Below are positions 7,306-13,306 of a DNA stretch of 13,306 bases, piece by piece. The position numbers and the translations under genes were made by a program. The number at the start of each line of letters is the position of its first letter. Position 1 is the first letter of the stretch. The stretch comes from Syntrophomonadaceae bacterium (GTDB lineage Bacteria > Bacillota > Dethiobacteria > DTU022): positions 1 to 13,306 of the forward strand of contig PWMM01000019.1 of NCBI GenBank assembly GCA_003558195.1. Reading direction: 5' to 3'. The notes beneath the pieces were generated by a model, which was given only the letters and a program-made list of their open reading frames with translations, was not told where the DNA came from and searched no databases.

Positions 7306-7647
7306 TATAGTTTTTATGTCGCTAACAGGATACAAACTGCCGGGTTAGTAACTGCCTAAAACAGAAGCAGATCAGGATCAAGTCTTTTAAGCGGATTTTT
7401 ATTATGAAAAACCTAATTGAAAGTCAAGCTCCGGCGGGCAGCTTTTGCTTACTAACCCACTTTTTGCTTGGCTTCGCCAGCATTACCATGCCTTTCAATT
7501 TATAATCGCTTCGTTTCCTGAAGTTATTTGCAGTTACCCGGTTACCCTTCCCACTGCTGATCAGGCTATAAACCCCTGGTTTTTATCCTGGTAAGTTTAC
7601 CAGTAGTTTAAAATCCCAATCTTCGCCAGATTTTTAAGCATTATTGA
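7306..7647. other. Gene-free interval with inverted repeats between the small ORF and coaD
   Basis: No protein-coding frame is convincing on either strand. The interval holds several inverted repeats. GGGTTAGTAA (7342-7351) pairs with TTACTAACCC (7449-7458). AATTGAAAG (7415-7423) pairs with CTTTCAATT (7492-7500). AAGCT (7426-7430) pairs with AGCTT around a GC-rich loop. A near-perfect palindrome CTGGTAAGTTTACCAG lies at 7588-7603. The first two pairs interleave and would be alternatives or a pseudoknot in RNA. It may hold a structured RNA, a degraded gene, or simple intergenic sequence. It also must contain the 3' end of the coaD transcript, though no clean terminator was found. Confidence 0.4.
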
Positions 7648-8127
7648 TTAAGTTTGATATTTCCCTATAATAATTTCATGCACTTCAGGAGGAACGAGGC
7701 TTCTAATGTCTCCTCCGAGACTGGCAATTTCTTTAACTATGCTTGAGCTTAAAAAAGAGTACTTATTATTGGTCATCATAAACAAAGTTTCTATGGAAGG
7801 ACTTAGCTTTTGGTTGACCAGGGCCATCTGAAATTCAAATTCAAAATCAGACATGGCTCTTAAGCCTTTAATAACAATGTTAATATTATTGTTTTTTGCA
7901 TAGTCAATTAATAAGCCTTTATAATAATCAACTTTAACATTGGGATAGGGATCAGTGACTATCATCAACATTTTAACCCGTTCCTCAATATTATAGGTAG
8001 CTACTTTACGTGGATTTTCCAAAACAGCAACTGTTACCTGTTCCATGATTTTACTGGATCTTTTAATAATATCTAAGTGTCCTTTTGTAACCGGATCAAA
8101 GCTACCGGGATAAATTGCCCTGGCCAA
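7648..8127 (-). CDS. coaD: Phosphopantetheine adenylyltransferase
   Basis: It catalyses the fourth step of coenzyme A synthesis: 4'-phosphopantetheine plus ATP gives dephospho-CoA and PPi. The 159 residues match the usual size. The nucleotidyltransferase signature is intact: YPGSFDPVTKGHLDII, with the TxGH motif at 14-17. The KGLRAMSDFEFEFQMALVNQKL block (about 88-109) and SFLSSSIVKEIASLGGDI near the C-terminus are family hallmarks. Translation starts at TTG (8125-8127), with AGGAGGAG (8133-8140) placed properly upstream. The gene is divergent from rpmB across 154 nt. Its frequent partner rsmD is not next to it, which points to local rearrangement compared with Bacillus. A weak TATAAC-like -10 lies upstream but no good -35, so I do not list a promoter. 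Confidence 0.95.
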   Translation of the reverse strand: MARAIYPGSFDPVTKGHLDIIKRSSKIMEQVTVAVLENPRKVATYNIEERVKMLMIVTDPYPNVKVDYYKGLLIDYAKNNNINIVIKGLRAMSDFEFEFQMALVNQKLSPSIETLFMMTNNKYSFLSSSIVKEIASLGGDIRSLVPPEVHEIIIGKYQT

Positions 8128-8215
8128 TTTTTCTCCTCCTTTATGATTTTTGACTTAATTACTCTTGAATTTCGCTATTTATTTGTTATAACCTGCATAA
8201 TTTAAGTAAAAAATC

Positions 8216-8244
8216 TTGTTTCGTCCATTTTTATATGCTAAAAT
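8216..8244 (+). promoter_or_regulatory. Sigma-A promoter of rpmB
   Basis: TTGTTT (8216-8221) and TAAAAT (8239-8244) are exactly 17 nt apart, and TGC precedes the -10 as an extended element. Transcription would start near 8251, about 30 nt before the rpmB ATG. This also shows that the longer reading frame beginning at 8216 is not the true start of rpmB. Confidence 0.72.
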
Positions 8245-8281
8245 ATTACGCGTGATTATAACAGAGCCGGGAGGTTTAAAA

Positions 8282-8473
8282 ATGGCCAAGGTGTGTGTAG
8301 TATGTAGCAAAAGCAAAACTACAGGCTTTCAAATTAGCCACTCTAATATTAAAACCAAAAGAAAATGGCGCCCCAATATTCAAAGAATCAAGATTATGCT
8401 GAACGGATCACCACAACGAGTCAATGTCTGTTCGCGTTGTATCAAAGCTGGCAAGATTGAAAGAGCCATTTAA
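8282..8473 (+). CDS. rpmB: 50S ribosomal protein L28
   Basis: This is a small basic protein of the large ribosomal subunit, 63 residues, the normal length. It begins MAKVCVVCSKSKTTGFQISHSN and continues with the basic KTKRKWRPN stretch typical of L28. Two CxxC pairs (CVVC near residues 5-8 and CSRC near 51-54) show it is the zinc-binding (C+) form. The start is chosen at 8282 because a GGGAGG ribosome site lies just upstream and homologues start with MAK. The upstream in-frame extension overlaps the promoter. It is a single-gene unit with its own promoter and a strong terminator, transcribed away from coaD. Confidence 0.96.
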   Translation: MAKVCVVCSKSKTTGFQISHSNIKTKRKWRPNIQRIKIMLNGSPQRVNVCSRCIKAGKIERAI

Positions 8474-8503
8474 CTTAAGTATTTTATGTGATTTCTAATA
8501 TTA

Positions 8504-8531
8504 GAGGGAGCAAGAAACGCTCCCTCTTTTT
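8504..8531 (+). terminator. Intrinsic terminator of rpmB
   Basis: GAGGGAGC (8504-8511) pairs perfectly with GCTCCCTC (8519-8526) around a 7-nt loop, followed by TTTTT (8527-8531). It lies 30 nt after the rpmB stop. The minus strand lacks a U-tract, so it is a poor terminator for the convergent acyl-CoA dehydrogenase gene, though the stem could still help there. Confidence 0.92.
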
Positions 8532-8578
8532 ATTGATCAATTTGGATTTAAGGCGCAGCTATCTTAACTTATGAAATT

Positions 8579-10360
8579 TTAAATGCGATCCAGAAAGTAT
8601 TTTTTGGATGCATAGACAGCTTCGGCAATATTTCGCTTAGGTGCAAAAATGTTAACTGGTTCATACTTTGTCAACAAGCTAATTCCAGAATAAGCTTTAT
8701 TTGCTTCCTCGCCTTCAAGGGTTCCGGCAATAATCTCTTTAGACCAGGCTTCCATTTTCGGCACCATTTCGTGGATAAAGCAAGAGGTCATCTCCATGGC
8801 CAGACTAGCTTCTTCGCTTTCACCATTGGCCATCATTTTTTTTGCCCTTAAAAATCCGCTCTCTGCTGCAAATATTTCTATAGCCATGTCTGCTAGTCGA
8901 CTGAGCACTTCCTGTTCATTGGTTATATTTTCACCAAATTTTTGAGCGGCGTTTCCGGCGGCAAGTAAAAAAAGTGTTTTCATGTTCTTAAGATAGAATT
9001 CCTCTTTATCTGGCCTTTTATCCGGTAGTTCAGCATCTTTAAGCTGCTTTAAAGCTCCCCCCAGGCTCATTACTGCTTCCATAAACGGCAATTCATTTTT
9101 CATGGCTTTTCTAAGCAATGTTCCCGGAATTAGCATTCGATTGATTTCATTAGTCCCTTCAAAAATACGGTTAATCCGGCTGTCACGATAAGAACGCTCT
9201 GCCGGGTATTCTTGCCCGTAACCATACCCGCCAAATATTTGCACTCCTTCATCGGCAACTTTATCCATGCTTTCTGAACAAAAAACCTTGGAAATAGAAC
9301 ATTCTATGGCATATTCATGAATTGCCTTGGCCACATCAGACAAATCTGCTCCACTTTCTTGCACCTCTTCAAGCCTCTCGTTAATCATTCCAGCAATGCG
9401 ATAAACCATGCTTTCTTGAAGGTATGTCAGGATTGCGATATTGGCAAATTTATTTTTCATCAGGTTAAATTCCGCAATTGGCTGGTTGAATTGAACTCTT
9501 TGCAAAGCATATTCAACTGCAAAATCAATCACCGATTTACTGCCCCCGACACAAGCTGCACCAAGTTTAAACCGGCCGATATTAAGAATGTTAAAGGCGA
9601 CCTGGTGCCCTTTACCTTCTTCCCAGAGCATATTTTCAACAGGCACCCTGGCGTCTTCTAAGATTACACTGCAAGTGGACGATCCTTTGATACCCATTTT
9701 TTTCTCTTCAGGATCAATAGAGACTCCTTCGGTGTCTGCTTCTAAAATAAAGGCAGTAAATCTTTCACCATCAATCTTAGCGTAAGTTACAATAACGTCG
9801 GCCCATGCAGCATTGGTAATATATTGTTTGGCACCATTTAATATATAGTACTTACCATCTTCGGAAAGAACAGCCTTGGTTTTGCAATTTAAAGCATCTG
9901 AACCGGCCTCAGGTTCGGTTAAAGCATATGAAGCAATACTCTCACCACTGGCCAGTCCCGGAAGGTACTTCCGTTTTTGCTCTTCAGTACCAAAAAAAAC
10001 TATCGGTAAAGTCCCTATTCCTGTATGTGCACCAAAAGCAGTAGCAAAAGAACCTCCGGTCAAGGATGCACACTCTGCAATTATATTTGTTGTTATTTTA
10101 TCTGCTTCTTCTCCCCCGTATTGTTCTGGAACATCGCTGCTTAAAAGCCCCAGTTCTCCTGCTTCTCTTAACAAACCCGTCATTACGCCATCAGTCATTG
10201 CCTCAATCTCGTCAATTTGTGGTTCCACACGATTTTTCATAAAATCATATGATGTCTTTTTTACCATAAGGTGCATGTCATCAAAATCTTCCGGGGTAAA
10301 CACGGTGGATTCATCAACCGGACCCAGCAAGTATGCCCCGCCTTTTATCAAGTCAGTCAT
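8579..10360 (-). CDS. Acyl-CoA dehydrogenase, long form with C-terminal extension (FadE-like)
   Basis: It oxidises acyl-CoA to trans-2-enoyl-CoA with FAD in fatty-acid beta-oxidation and passes electrons to electron-transfer flavoprotein. The 593 residues are about 200 longer than a standard dehydrogenase and match the FadE / very-long-chain type with an extra C-terminal helical domain (about 420-593). Motifs are: YALTEPEAGSD (145-155, FAD/substrate), RVQFNQPIAEFN (288-299), FGGYGYGQEYPAERSYRDSRI (about 376-396), and RIFEGTNEINR with the likely catalytic base E401. The start ATG is preceded by GAGGTGA. It is monocistronic here: the tRNA upstream is divergent and rpmB downstream is convergent. 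A palindrome (10401-10413) near its start may be an operator. Chain length cannot be fixed from sequence. Confidence 0.93.
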   Translation of the reverse strand: MTDLIKGGAYLLGPVDESTVFTPEDFDDMHLMVKKTSYDFMKNRVEPQIDEIEAMTDGVMTGLLREAGELGLLSSDVPEQYGGEEADKITTNIIAECASLTGGSFATAFGAHTGIGTLPIVFFGTEEQKRKYLPGLASGESIASYALTEPEAGSDALNCKTKAVLSEDGKYYILNGAKQYITNAAWADVIVTYAKIDGERFTAFILEADTEGVSIDPEEKKMGIKGSSTCSVILEDARVPVENMLWEEGKGHQVAFNILNIGRFKLGAACVGGSKSVIDFAVEYALQRVQFNQPIAEFNLMKNKFANIAILTYLQESMVYRIAGMINERLEEVQESGADLSDVAKAIHEYAIECSISKVFCSESMDKVADEGVQIFGGYGYGQEYPAERSYRDSRINRIFEGTNEINRMLIPGTLLRKAMKNELPFMEAVMSLGGALKQLKDAELPDKRPDKEEFYLKNMKTLFLLAAGNAAQKFGENITNEQEVLSRLADMAIEIFAAESGFLRAKKMMANGESEEASLAMEMTSCFIHEMVPKMEAWSKEIIAGTLEGEEANKAYSGISLLTKYEPVNIFAPKRNIAEAVYASKKYFLDRI

Positions 10361-10400
10361 AAACGTTCACCTCACCTTGGTTTAATCATAAATTACTTTT

Positions 10401-10413
10401 ACTATTTAATAGT
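10401..10413. promoter_or_regulatory. Perfect palindrome upstream of the acyl-CoA dehydrogenase gene
   Basis: ACTATT-T-AATAGT is a perfect 13-nt palindrome, 41 nt upstream of the dehydrogenase start. A weak promoter-like pair on the minus strand (TTAAAA, 17 nt, TATTAA) would place it over the -10. It could be a regulator site, but AT-rich palindromes arise by chance. The rest of 10361-10550 contains no gene. Confidence 0.25.
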
Positions 10414-10550
10414 TTCTATAGGAAAGCTTTTTAACCTGCTTTGTGAATATATTAACTTGATAAAATTAAATTATTGCTCTGACTTCTTGCCTTAATAATG
10501 ATAACTGAACATCATTTATTCTTTTCTCCAAGCAGCAGCTTTTTGAATGA

Positions 10551-10579
10551 TTGATTTCAAAAGGTATTTATGCTAATAT
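10551..10579 (+). promoter_or_regulatory. Sigma-A promoter of tRNA-Leu
   Basis: TTGATT (10551-10556) and TAATAT (10574-10579) are 17 nt apart, with TGC as an extended -10. Transcription would start near 10586, just ahead of the tRNA 5' end at 10594. An inverted repeat TTTTGAA (10541-10547) / TTCAAAA (10556-10562) overlaps the -35. Confidence 0.72.
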
Positions 10580-10593
10580 ATTATAAATCGCGG

Positions 10594-10679
10594 GCCGAAG
10601 TGGCGGAACAGGCAGACGCACACGACTCAAAATCGTGCGCCCTCCGGGCATGTGGGTTCGACTCCCACCTTCGGCACCA
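10594..10679 (+). tRNA. tRNA-Leu (anticodon CAA)
   Basis: The acceptor arms GCCGAAG (10594-10600) and CTTCGGC (10669-10675) pair perfectly, followed by discriminator A and an encoded CCA (10677-10679). The anticodon stem CACGA/TCGTG carries loop CTCAAAA with anticodon CAA (10628-10630), reading UUG. A long variable arm (GCCC TCC GGGC) marks the class II tRNA expected for leucine. The T arm has GTGGGTTCGACTCCCAC. The D arm is of normal form (TGGCGGAACAGGCAGACGCA). It is a lone tRNA with its own promoter and terminator. Confidence 0.98.
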
Positions 10680-10693
10680 AAAATATATTACAT

Positions 10694-10727
10694 AAAAAGG
10701 CTTCGGAATTTAATCTGAAGCCTTTTT
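10694..10727. terminator. Bidirectional terminator after tRNA-Leu
   Basis: AAAAAGGCTTCGGA (10694-10707) pairs with TCTGAAGCCTTTTT (10714-10727), including one G-U pair, over a 6-nt loop. The flanks ATTACAT (10687-10693) and ATGTAAT (10730-10736) extend the stem after a 2-nt bulge. It has U-tracts on both strands. It therefore ends the tRNA transcript and, from the other side, the convergent unknown gene ending at 10750. Confidence 0.9.
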
Positions 10728-10749
10728 CAATGTAATGACACCTTTTAGC

Positions 10750-11568
10750 TTAATTCATGTAAAGGGAATAAGTAGAGGCCCCGTCTGCAACCAGGTCGAT
10801 CAGGTGGACACAACCATTCTCCGCACCCAGCAATATAGCAATTTCCTTTTTGTTTAACGAAGAAAGCTTTTTATTTACCAGGCTGCACATAAATGTTGAA
10901 GCCTCCTTACAAACCGGATCCGGGGCTCGCAATATTTCTCCGGTTGCCTTCAAAATAGCTGTGCTTTCTTTTTCAAACTCAATGAAGCTGGCTACACTAT
11001 GAAACGAATCAACGAAATGGCCCCTGAGCTGCCAGTTTTCACCTTCAAGGGTCATAAATTGACTTTTGAAACGATTAAAAAGGGTTCCCGCTCGCTCCGT
11101 ATAGCCGACATGGTCATACCAGGATATATTTACCCGGTCAACGTTATTGTAATAACGGCAGCCACCTTTAAATAGCTTATACCAGTGCTCTTCGTAATCT
11201 TTAGCATCTGCAAATCCTCTTTTTCTCCAGAGGAATGATTCAGCCTGAATCACTCCCCTTACTCCCTCAGCAAACAGCTCTCTCGCTGCGGGAAAGTTTA
11301 AAAACTCAAGGGCTTTATGTAATTCCTTACCGCAGCCAAAATAAGCTTTTATCCCCTTTAAAGCCTTGATTTCGAATCTTGCAGGACTACTGTAACCTTT
11401 AGCACGGTATACTTCCCACCAGGCTTCAGATACTTCAAAACTATCAGGAGCGACCACCATTTTTGCACATAACTCTTGCTTTGAATCACAGTAAGTTGTT
11501 TCAAGATCTAACTTCTGGTTTTTATAACGCACAGTGGTATGCCAAAAGCGCTGGTAAAGGCAGTTCAT
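10750..11568 (-). CDS. Protein of unknown function, possibly DUF2889-like, with two related halves
   Basis: This is a 272-residue cytoplasmic-looking protein with no signal or membrane segment. The C-terminal half (about 165-262: LRGHFVDSFHSVASFIEF, APDPVCKEA, ENGCVHLIDLV) resembles the DUF2889 pattern as I recall it, with a GC-[TV]-HL motif near the end and a conserved P..C earlier. This is recognition by eye and not certain. The N-terminal half (about 8-55: FWHTTVRYKNQKLDLETTY, then MVVAPDSFEVSEAWWEVYRA) looks like a degenerate copy of the same start (compare AILKATGEILRAPDP). The middle (about 90-160) is rich in aromatic and charged residues (AESFLWRKRGF, HWYKLFKGGCRYYNNVD). The ATG has a GAGGGTG ribosome site. 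No function is claimed; its neighbours (acyl-CoA dehydrogenase, fatty acyl-AMP ligase) hint at, but do not prove, a link with acyl metabolism. Confidence 0.75.
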   Translation of the reverse strand: MNCLYQRFWHTTVRYKNQKLDLETTYCDSKQELCAKMVVAPDSFEVSEAWWEVYRAKGYSSPARFEIKALKGIKAYFGCGKELHKALEFLNFPAARELFAEGVRGVIQAESFLWRKRGFADAKDYEEHWYKLFKGGCRYYNNVDRVNISWYDHVGYTERAGTLFNRFKSQFMTLEGENWQLRGHFVDSFHSVASFIEFEKESTAILKATGEILRAPDPVCKEASTFMCSLVNKKLSSLNKKEIAILLGAENGCVHLIDLVADGASTYSLYMN

Positions 11569-11721
11569 CTAAACACCCTCTTTTTAAAGAAAACTAAAGG
11601 AAGAATCCCTTTCATAATCAATTATTTACCGCTCCTGTCTTCACTGACTGGGCCTGCTAGTTGCTTTTTAAAAAGTAACGAGGACATAAAAAGTCATAAA
11701 TATTTCAGTTAATTGTCATAT

Positions 11722-11750
11722 AATATAAAAACCCTGCCATATTTTTTAAA
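11722..11750 (-). promoter_or_regulatory. Candidate promoter for the unknown gene at 10750-11568
   Basis: On the minus strand, TTTAAA (11745-11750) and TATATT (11722-11727) are 17 nt apart, giving 4/6 and 5/6 matches. This would leave a leader of about 145 nt. The region is AT-rich, so this is only a candidate. The rest of 11569-11800 shows no gene. Confidence 0.28.
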
Positions 11751-11800
11751 GTATCTTTTAGTGATCCGGGGAGCAATAATTTTACTAAAATATTTTAAGA

Positions 11801-11880
11801 AACCTGGAGAATCCGGTTTACATTGAATTCACAAAGGGTTATTTAAGGATTTAGCTTTTTGAGGCCGGGTTCTCCAGGTT
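11801..11880. repeat. 80-bp element bounded by 16-nt inverted repeats
   Basis: AACCTGGAGAATCCGG (11801-11816) and CCGGGTTCTCCAGGTT (11865-11880) are inverted copies with a single difference, which still allows a G-U pair in RNA. The 48-nt centre is AT-rich with no reading frame. It begins 30 nt past the stop of the acyl-AMP ligase gene on the minus strand. It could be a large-loop transcription terminator, since AT-rich sequence follows on the minus strand, or a small palindromic mobile-element relic. No target duplication flanks it. Confidence 0.7.
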
Positions 11881-11909
11881 ATGGTGCTGAGTGCAGCTCT
11901 TATCAAAAA

Positions 11910-13306
11910 TTACATTAAAGTTATCAGGTCATTATCAAGATATTGCTTGCAACAAAGGCTCCGCTGTAATTTACCAGAGCTTGTCTTGGGTAGCGTTCCG
12001 GGTTGCACCATTACTATGTCCCTGGGCGGGTAGCCGATCAAGCCAATTACCTGTTGGCGAACAGCTCTCCTTACGGCCTCAGGATCATCGGAGCGAGTTT
12101 CAGCGACAACAACAATCGATTCTTTACGCTTACTCCCTTCAACACCAAAAGCAATCACATTGCCGGCCCTCACTCCTTCAACCCCGCCGACAGCCCTTTC
12201 AATATCTTCTGGAAATATATTTCTACCGGCAATAATAATTACATCTTTCATTCTTCCACAAATAATTAGCTCAGGGGAGCTGTTATCCGGGCCGGGAACA
12301 AGGTATGCCAGATCACCTGTTTTTAACCACCCGTCTTTTAATAAGTGTTCATTTAAATCAGGTCTTTTATAATAACCGGTCATAACCGATGATCCTTTAA
12401 TTTCCAGTTCGCCAACCTCACGCATTCCTCTAATTAGACCGCTTTCAACGTCTCTGATTCTCATTTCCAAACCGGGGATTGGCTTTCCAAGAAGGGGGAA
12501 GCACCTGGTTACTTTTTCACCGGGATCACTGGGCCGGGCAATTCGCTCAGTTTCCAGGGCATTTCGATCAACAGCATCCACGTAAACACCCCTTAATGGA
12601 GGTGGGAAAGTTCCCCCCAGTGACAGCTCTGCCATTCCAAAAGCGCAAAAAACTGCCTCAGGTTTAAAACTATGCTCCTTAGAGGTATTTATCAAACCTT
12701 CAACCACCTCAGGATCAACCGGTTCAGCACCGTTTAAGGCAATCCGCAGTGGTGAAAGATCAAGCAATTCTCCAGTATCATTCATGCGCCGTAAAGCCCT
12801 GGTGGCCAATACCCATGAAAAATTCGGGCCTGAAGTTACAGTTCCACGGTAATCGTGAAGCCAGCGCATCCAATCAGCAGGACGAGACAAAAAGTCCTGT
12901 GGAGCGGCTAAAACCAGCGAACAGCCAATGGCCATAGGAATAGTCAATAAGCCTATTAAACCCATGTCATGATATAACGGCAACCAAGATACAAAAATAT
13001 CATCTTTTACTACCCTGGCTGCTTCAATCATGCCATTAATATTATTGCTCAATATACCATGTGGTAACATAACACCCTTTGGGTCGGCAGTGGACCCGGA
13101 TGTGAACTGCAAAACAGCCAATCGTTCATTATCATCAGGAACAGGTTTATATTCTTCAGCTGTTGGTTTTTCCGGACCAGCTTCAATTTCGTTTAAAAGC
13201 ACTACCGGGGGATCCCCTTCCTGCGGTTCCTGGTATGCAGCCAAGTTTGGATCTAAGAGTAGCATCCTGATATCGCCATGCCGCATTAAAGCTCTGGTTT
13301 GGTTGG
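11910..13306 (-). CDS. Fatty acyl-AMP ligase (FAAL-type AMP-dependent synthetase), 5' end outside window
   Basis: It activates a fatty acid with ATP to acyl-AMP, usually for loading on an acyl carrier protein or for acyl-CoA formation. About 465 C-terminal residues are present and the frame stays open to the right edge, so the start lies outside; a full FAAL has about 580. Motifs are: the P-loop FTSGSTADPKG (nt about 13106-13074); WLPLYHDMGLIG (just after 12990), typical of the FAAL branch; the Y-[CAG]-F-G-M-A-E region as FCAFGMAELS; LKTGDL and GR-KD (ICGRMKDVI) at the hinge; and PKTSSGKLQR with catalytic Lys (codon 11970-11972). The protein ends about 19 residues after that lysine with no fused ACP, so it is a stand-alone ligase. 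Free CoA ligase activity cannot be excluded. Confidence 0.88.
   Translation of the reverse strand, partial: NQTRALMRHGDIRMLLLDPNLAAYQEPQEGDPPVVLLNEIEAGPEKPTAEEYKPVPDDNERLAVLQFTSGSTADPKGVMLPHGILSNNINGMIEAARVVKDDIFVSWLPLYHDMGLIGLLTIPMAIGCSLVLAAPQDFLSRPADWMRWLHDYRGTVTSGPNFSWVLATRALRRMNDTGELLDLSPLRIALNGAEPVDPEVVEGLINTSKEHSFKPEAVFCAFGMAELSLGGTFPPPLRGVYVDAVDRNALETERIARPSDPGEKVTRCFPLLGKPIPGLEMRIRDVESGLIRGMREVGELEIKGSSVMTGYYKRPDLNEHLLKDGWLKTGDLAYLVPGPDNSSPELIICGRMKDVIIIAGRNIFPEDIERAVGGVEGVRAGNVIAFGVEGSKRKESIVVVAETRSDDPEAVRRAVRQQVIGLIGYPPRDIVMVQPGTLPKTSSGKLQRSLCCKQYLDNDLITLM

Noticed and set aside
8216..8281. N-terminal extension of rpmB starting at 8216
   Set aside because: It overlaps the promoter -35/-10 and lacks a ribosome site. 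L28 homologues start at MAKVC (8282).
9317..10495. Several plus-strand frames over the acyl-CoA dehydrogenase gene
   Set aside because: They are antisense shadows of a well-conserved gene, with no family likeness.
11891..12937. Plus-strand frames over the acyl-AMP ligase gene
   Set aside because: They are antisense shadows. The minus-strand frame carries intact ANL motifs.

Overview
The window looks like chromosomal DNA of a low-to-moderate GC member of the Bacillota, probably a Clostridia-type fatty-acid or acetate metaboliser. This rests on strong AGGAGG-type ribosome sites, several TTG start codons, the AcuA/AcsA pair otherwise known from Bacillus, a YlbL-type PDZ/Lon protease near coaD, a TyrZ-like tyrosyl-tRNA synthetase, and a FadE-like acyl-CoA dehydrogenase. 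The genus cannot be fixed from sequence alone. I see no phage, insertion sequence, CRISPR array or defence island. The gene content is mostly housekeeping plus acyl/acetate activation.

Layout. At 1-3210 (+), acuA, a GNAT acetyltransferase predicted to switch off acetyl-CoA synthetase, is followed by acsA, its expected target. A bidirectional hairpin terminator separates acsA from the convergent tyrS. At 3261-5370 (-), a metallo-beta-lactamase-fold hydrolase gene and tyrS form a likely two-gene operon. At 5509-6023 (-) lies a complete RNase P RNA gene with its own strong promoter and terminator. At 6037-8127 (-) are ylbL and coaD, separated by about 620 bases that hold only a doubtful small membrane ORF and some inverted repeats. 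At 8216-8531 (+) is rpmB, with a clear promoter and terminator. At 8579-10360 (-) is a long acyl-CoA dehydrogenase. At 10551-10727 (+) is tRNA-Leu(CAA), with a promoter and a long terminator. At 10750-11568 (-) is a protein of unknown function, possibly DUF2889-like and internally duplicated. At 11801-11880 there is an 80-bp element bounded by 16-nt inverted repeats. At 11910-13306 (-) is the C-terminal four-fifths of a fatty acyl-AMP ligase that runs off the right edge.

How the parts fit. AcsA makes acetyl-CoA from acetate. AcuA should acetylate its catalytic lysine (K612) and so match acetate activation to need. The fatty acyl-AMP ligase carries the same kind of C-terminal PX4GK lysine motif. 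With the FadE-like dehydrogenase, these genes suggest active fatty-acid and acetate turnover. The most notable points are the tandem acuA-acsA pair, a hairpin covering the acuA ribosome site, the non-coding structured-looking interval between coaD and ylbL, the two-part unknown protein, and the 80-bp inverted-repeat element. No clearly new biological system is evident.
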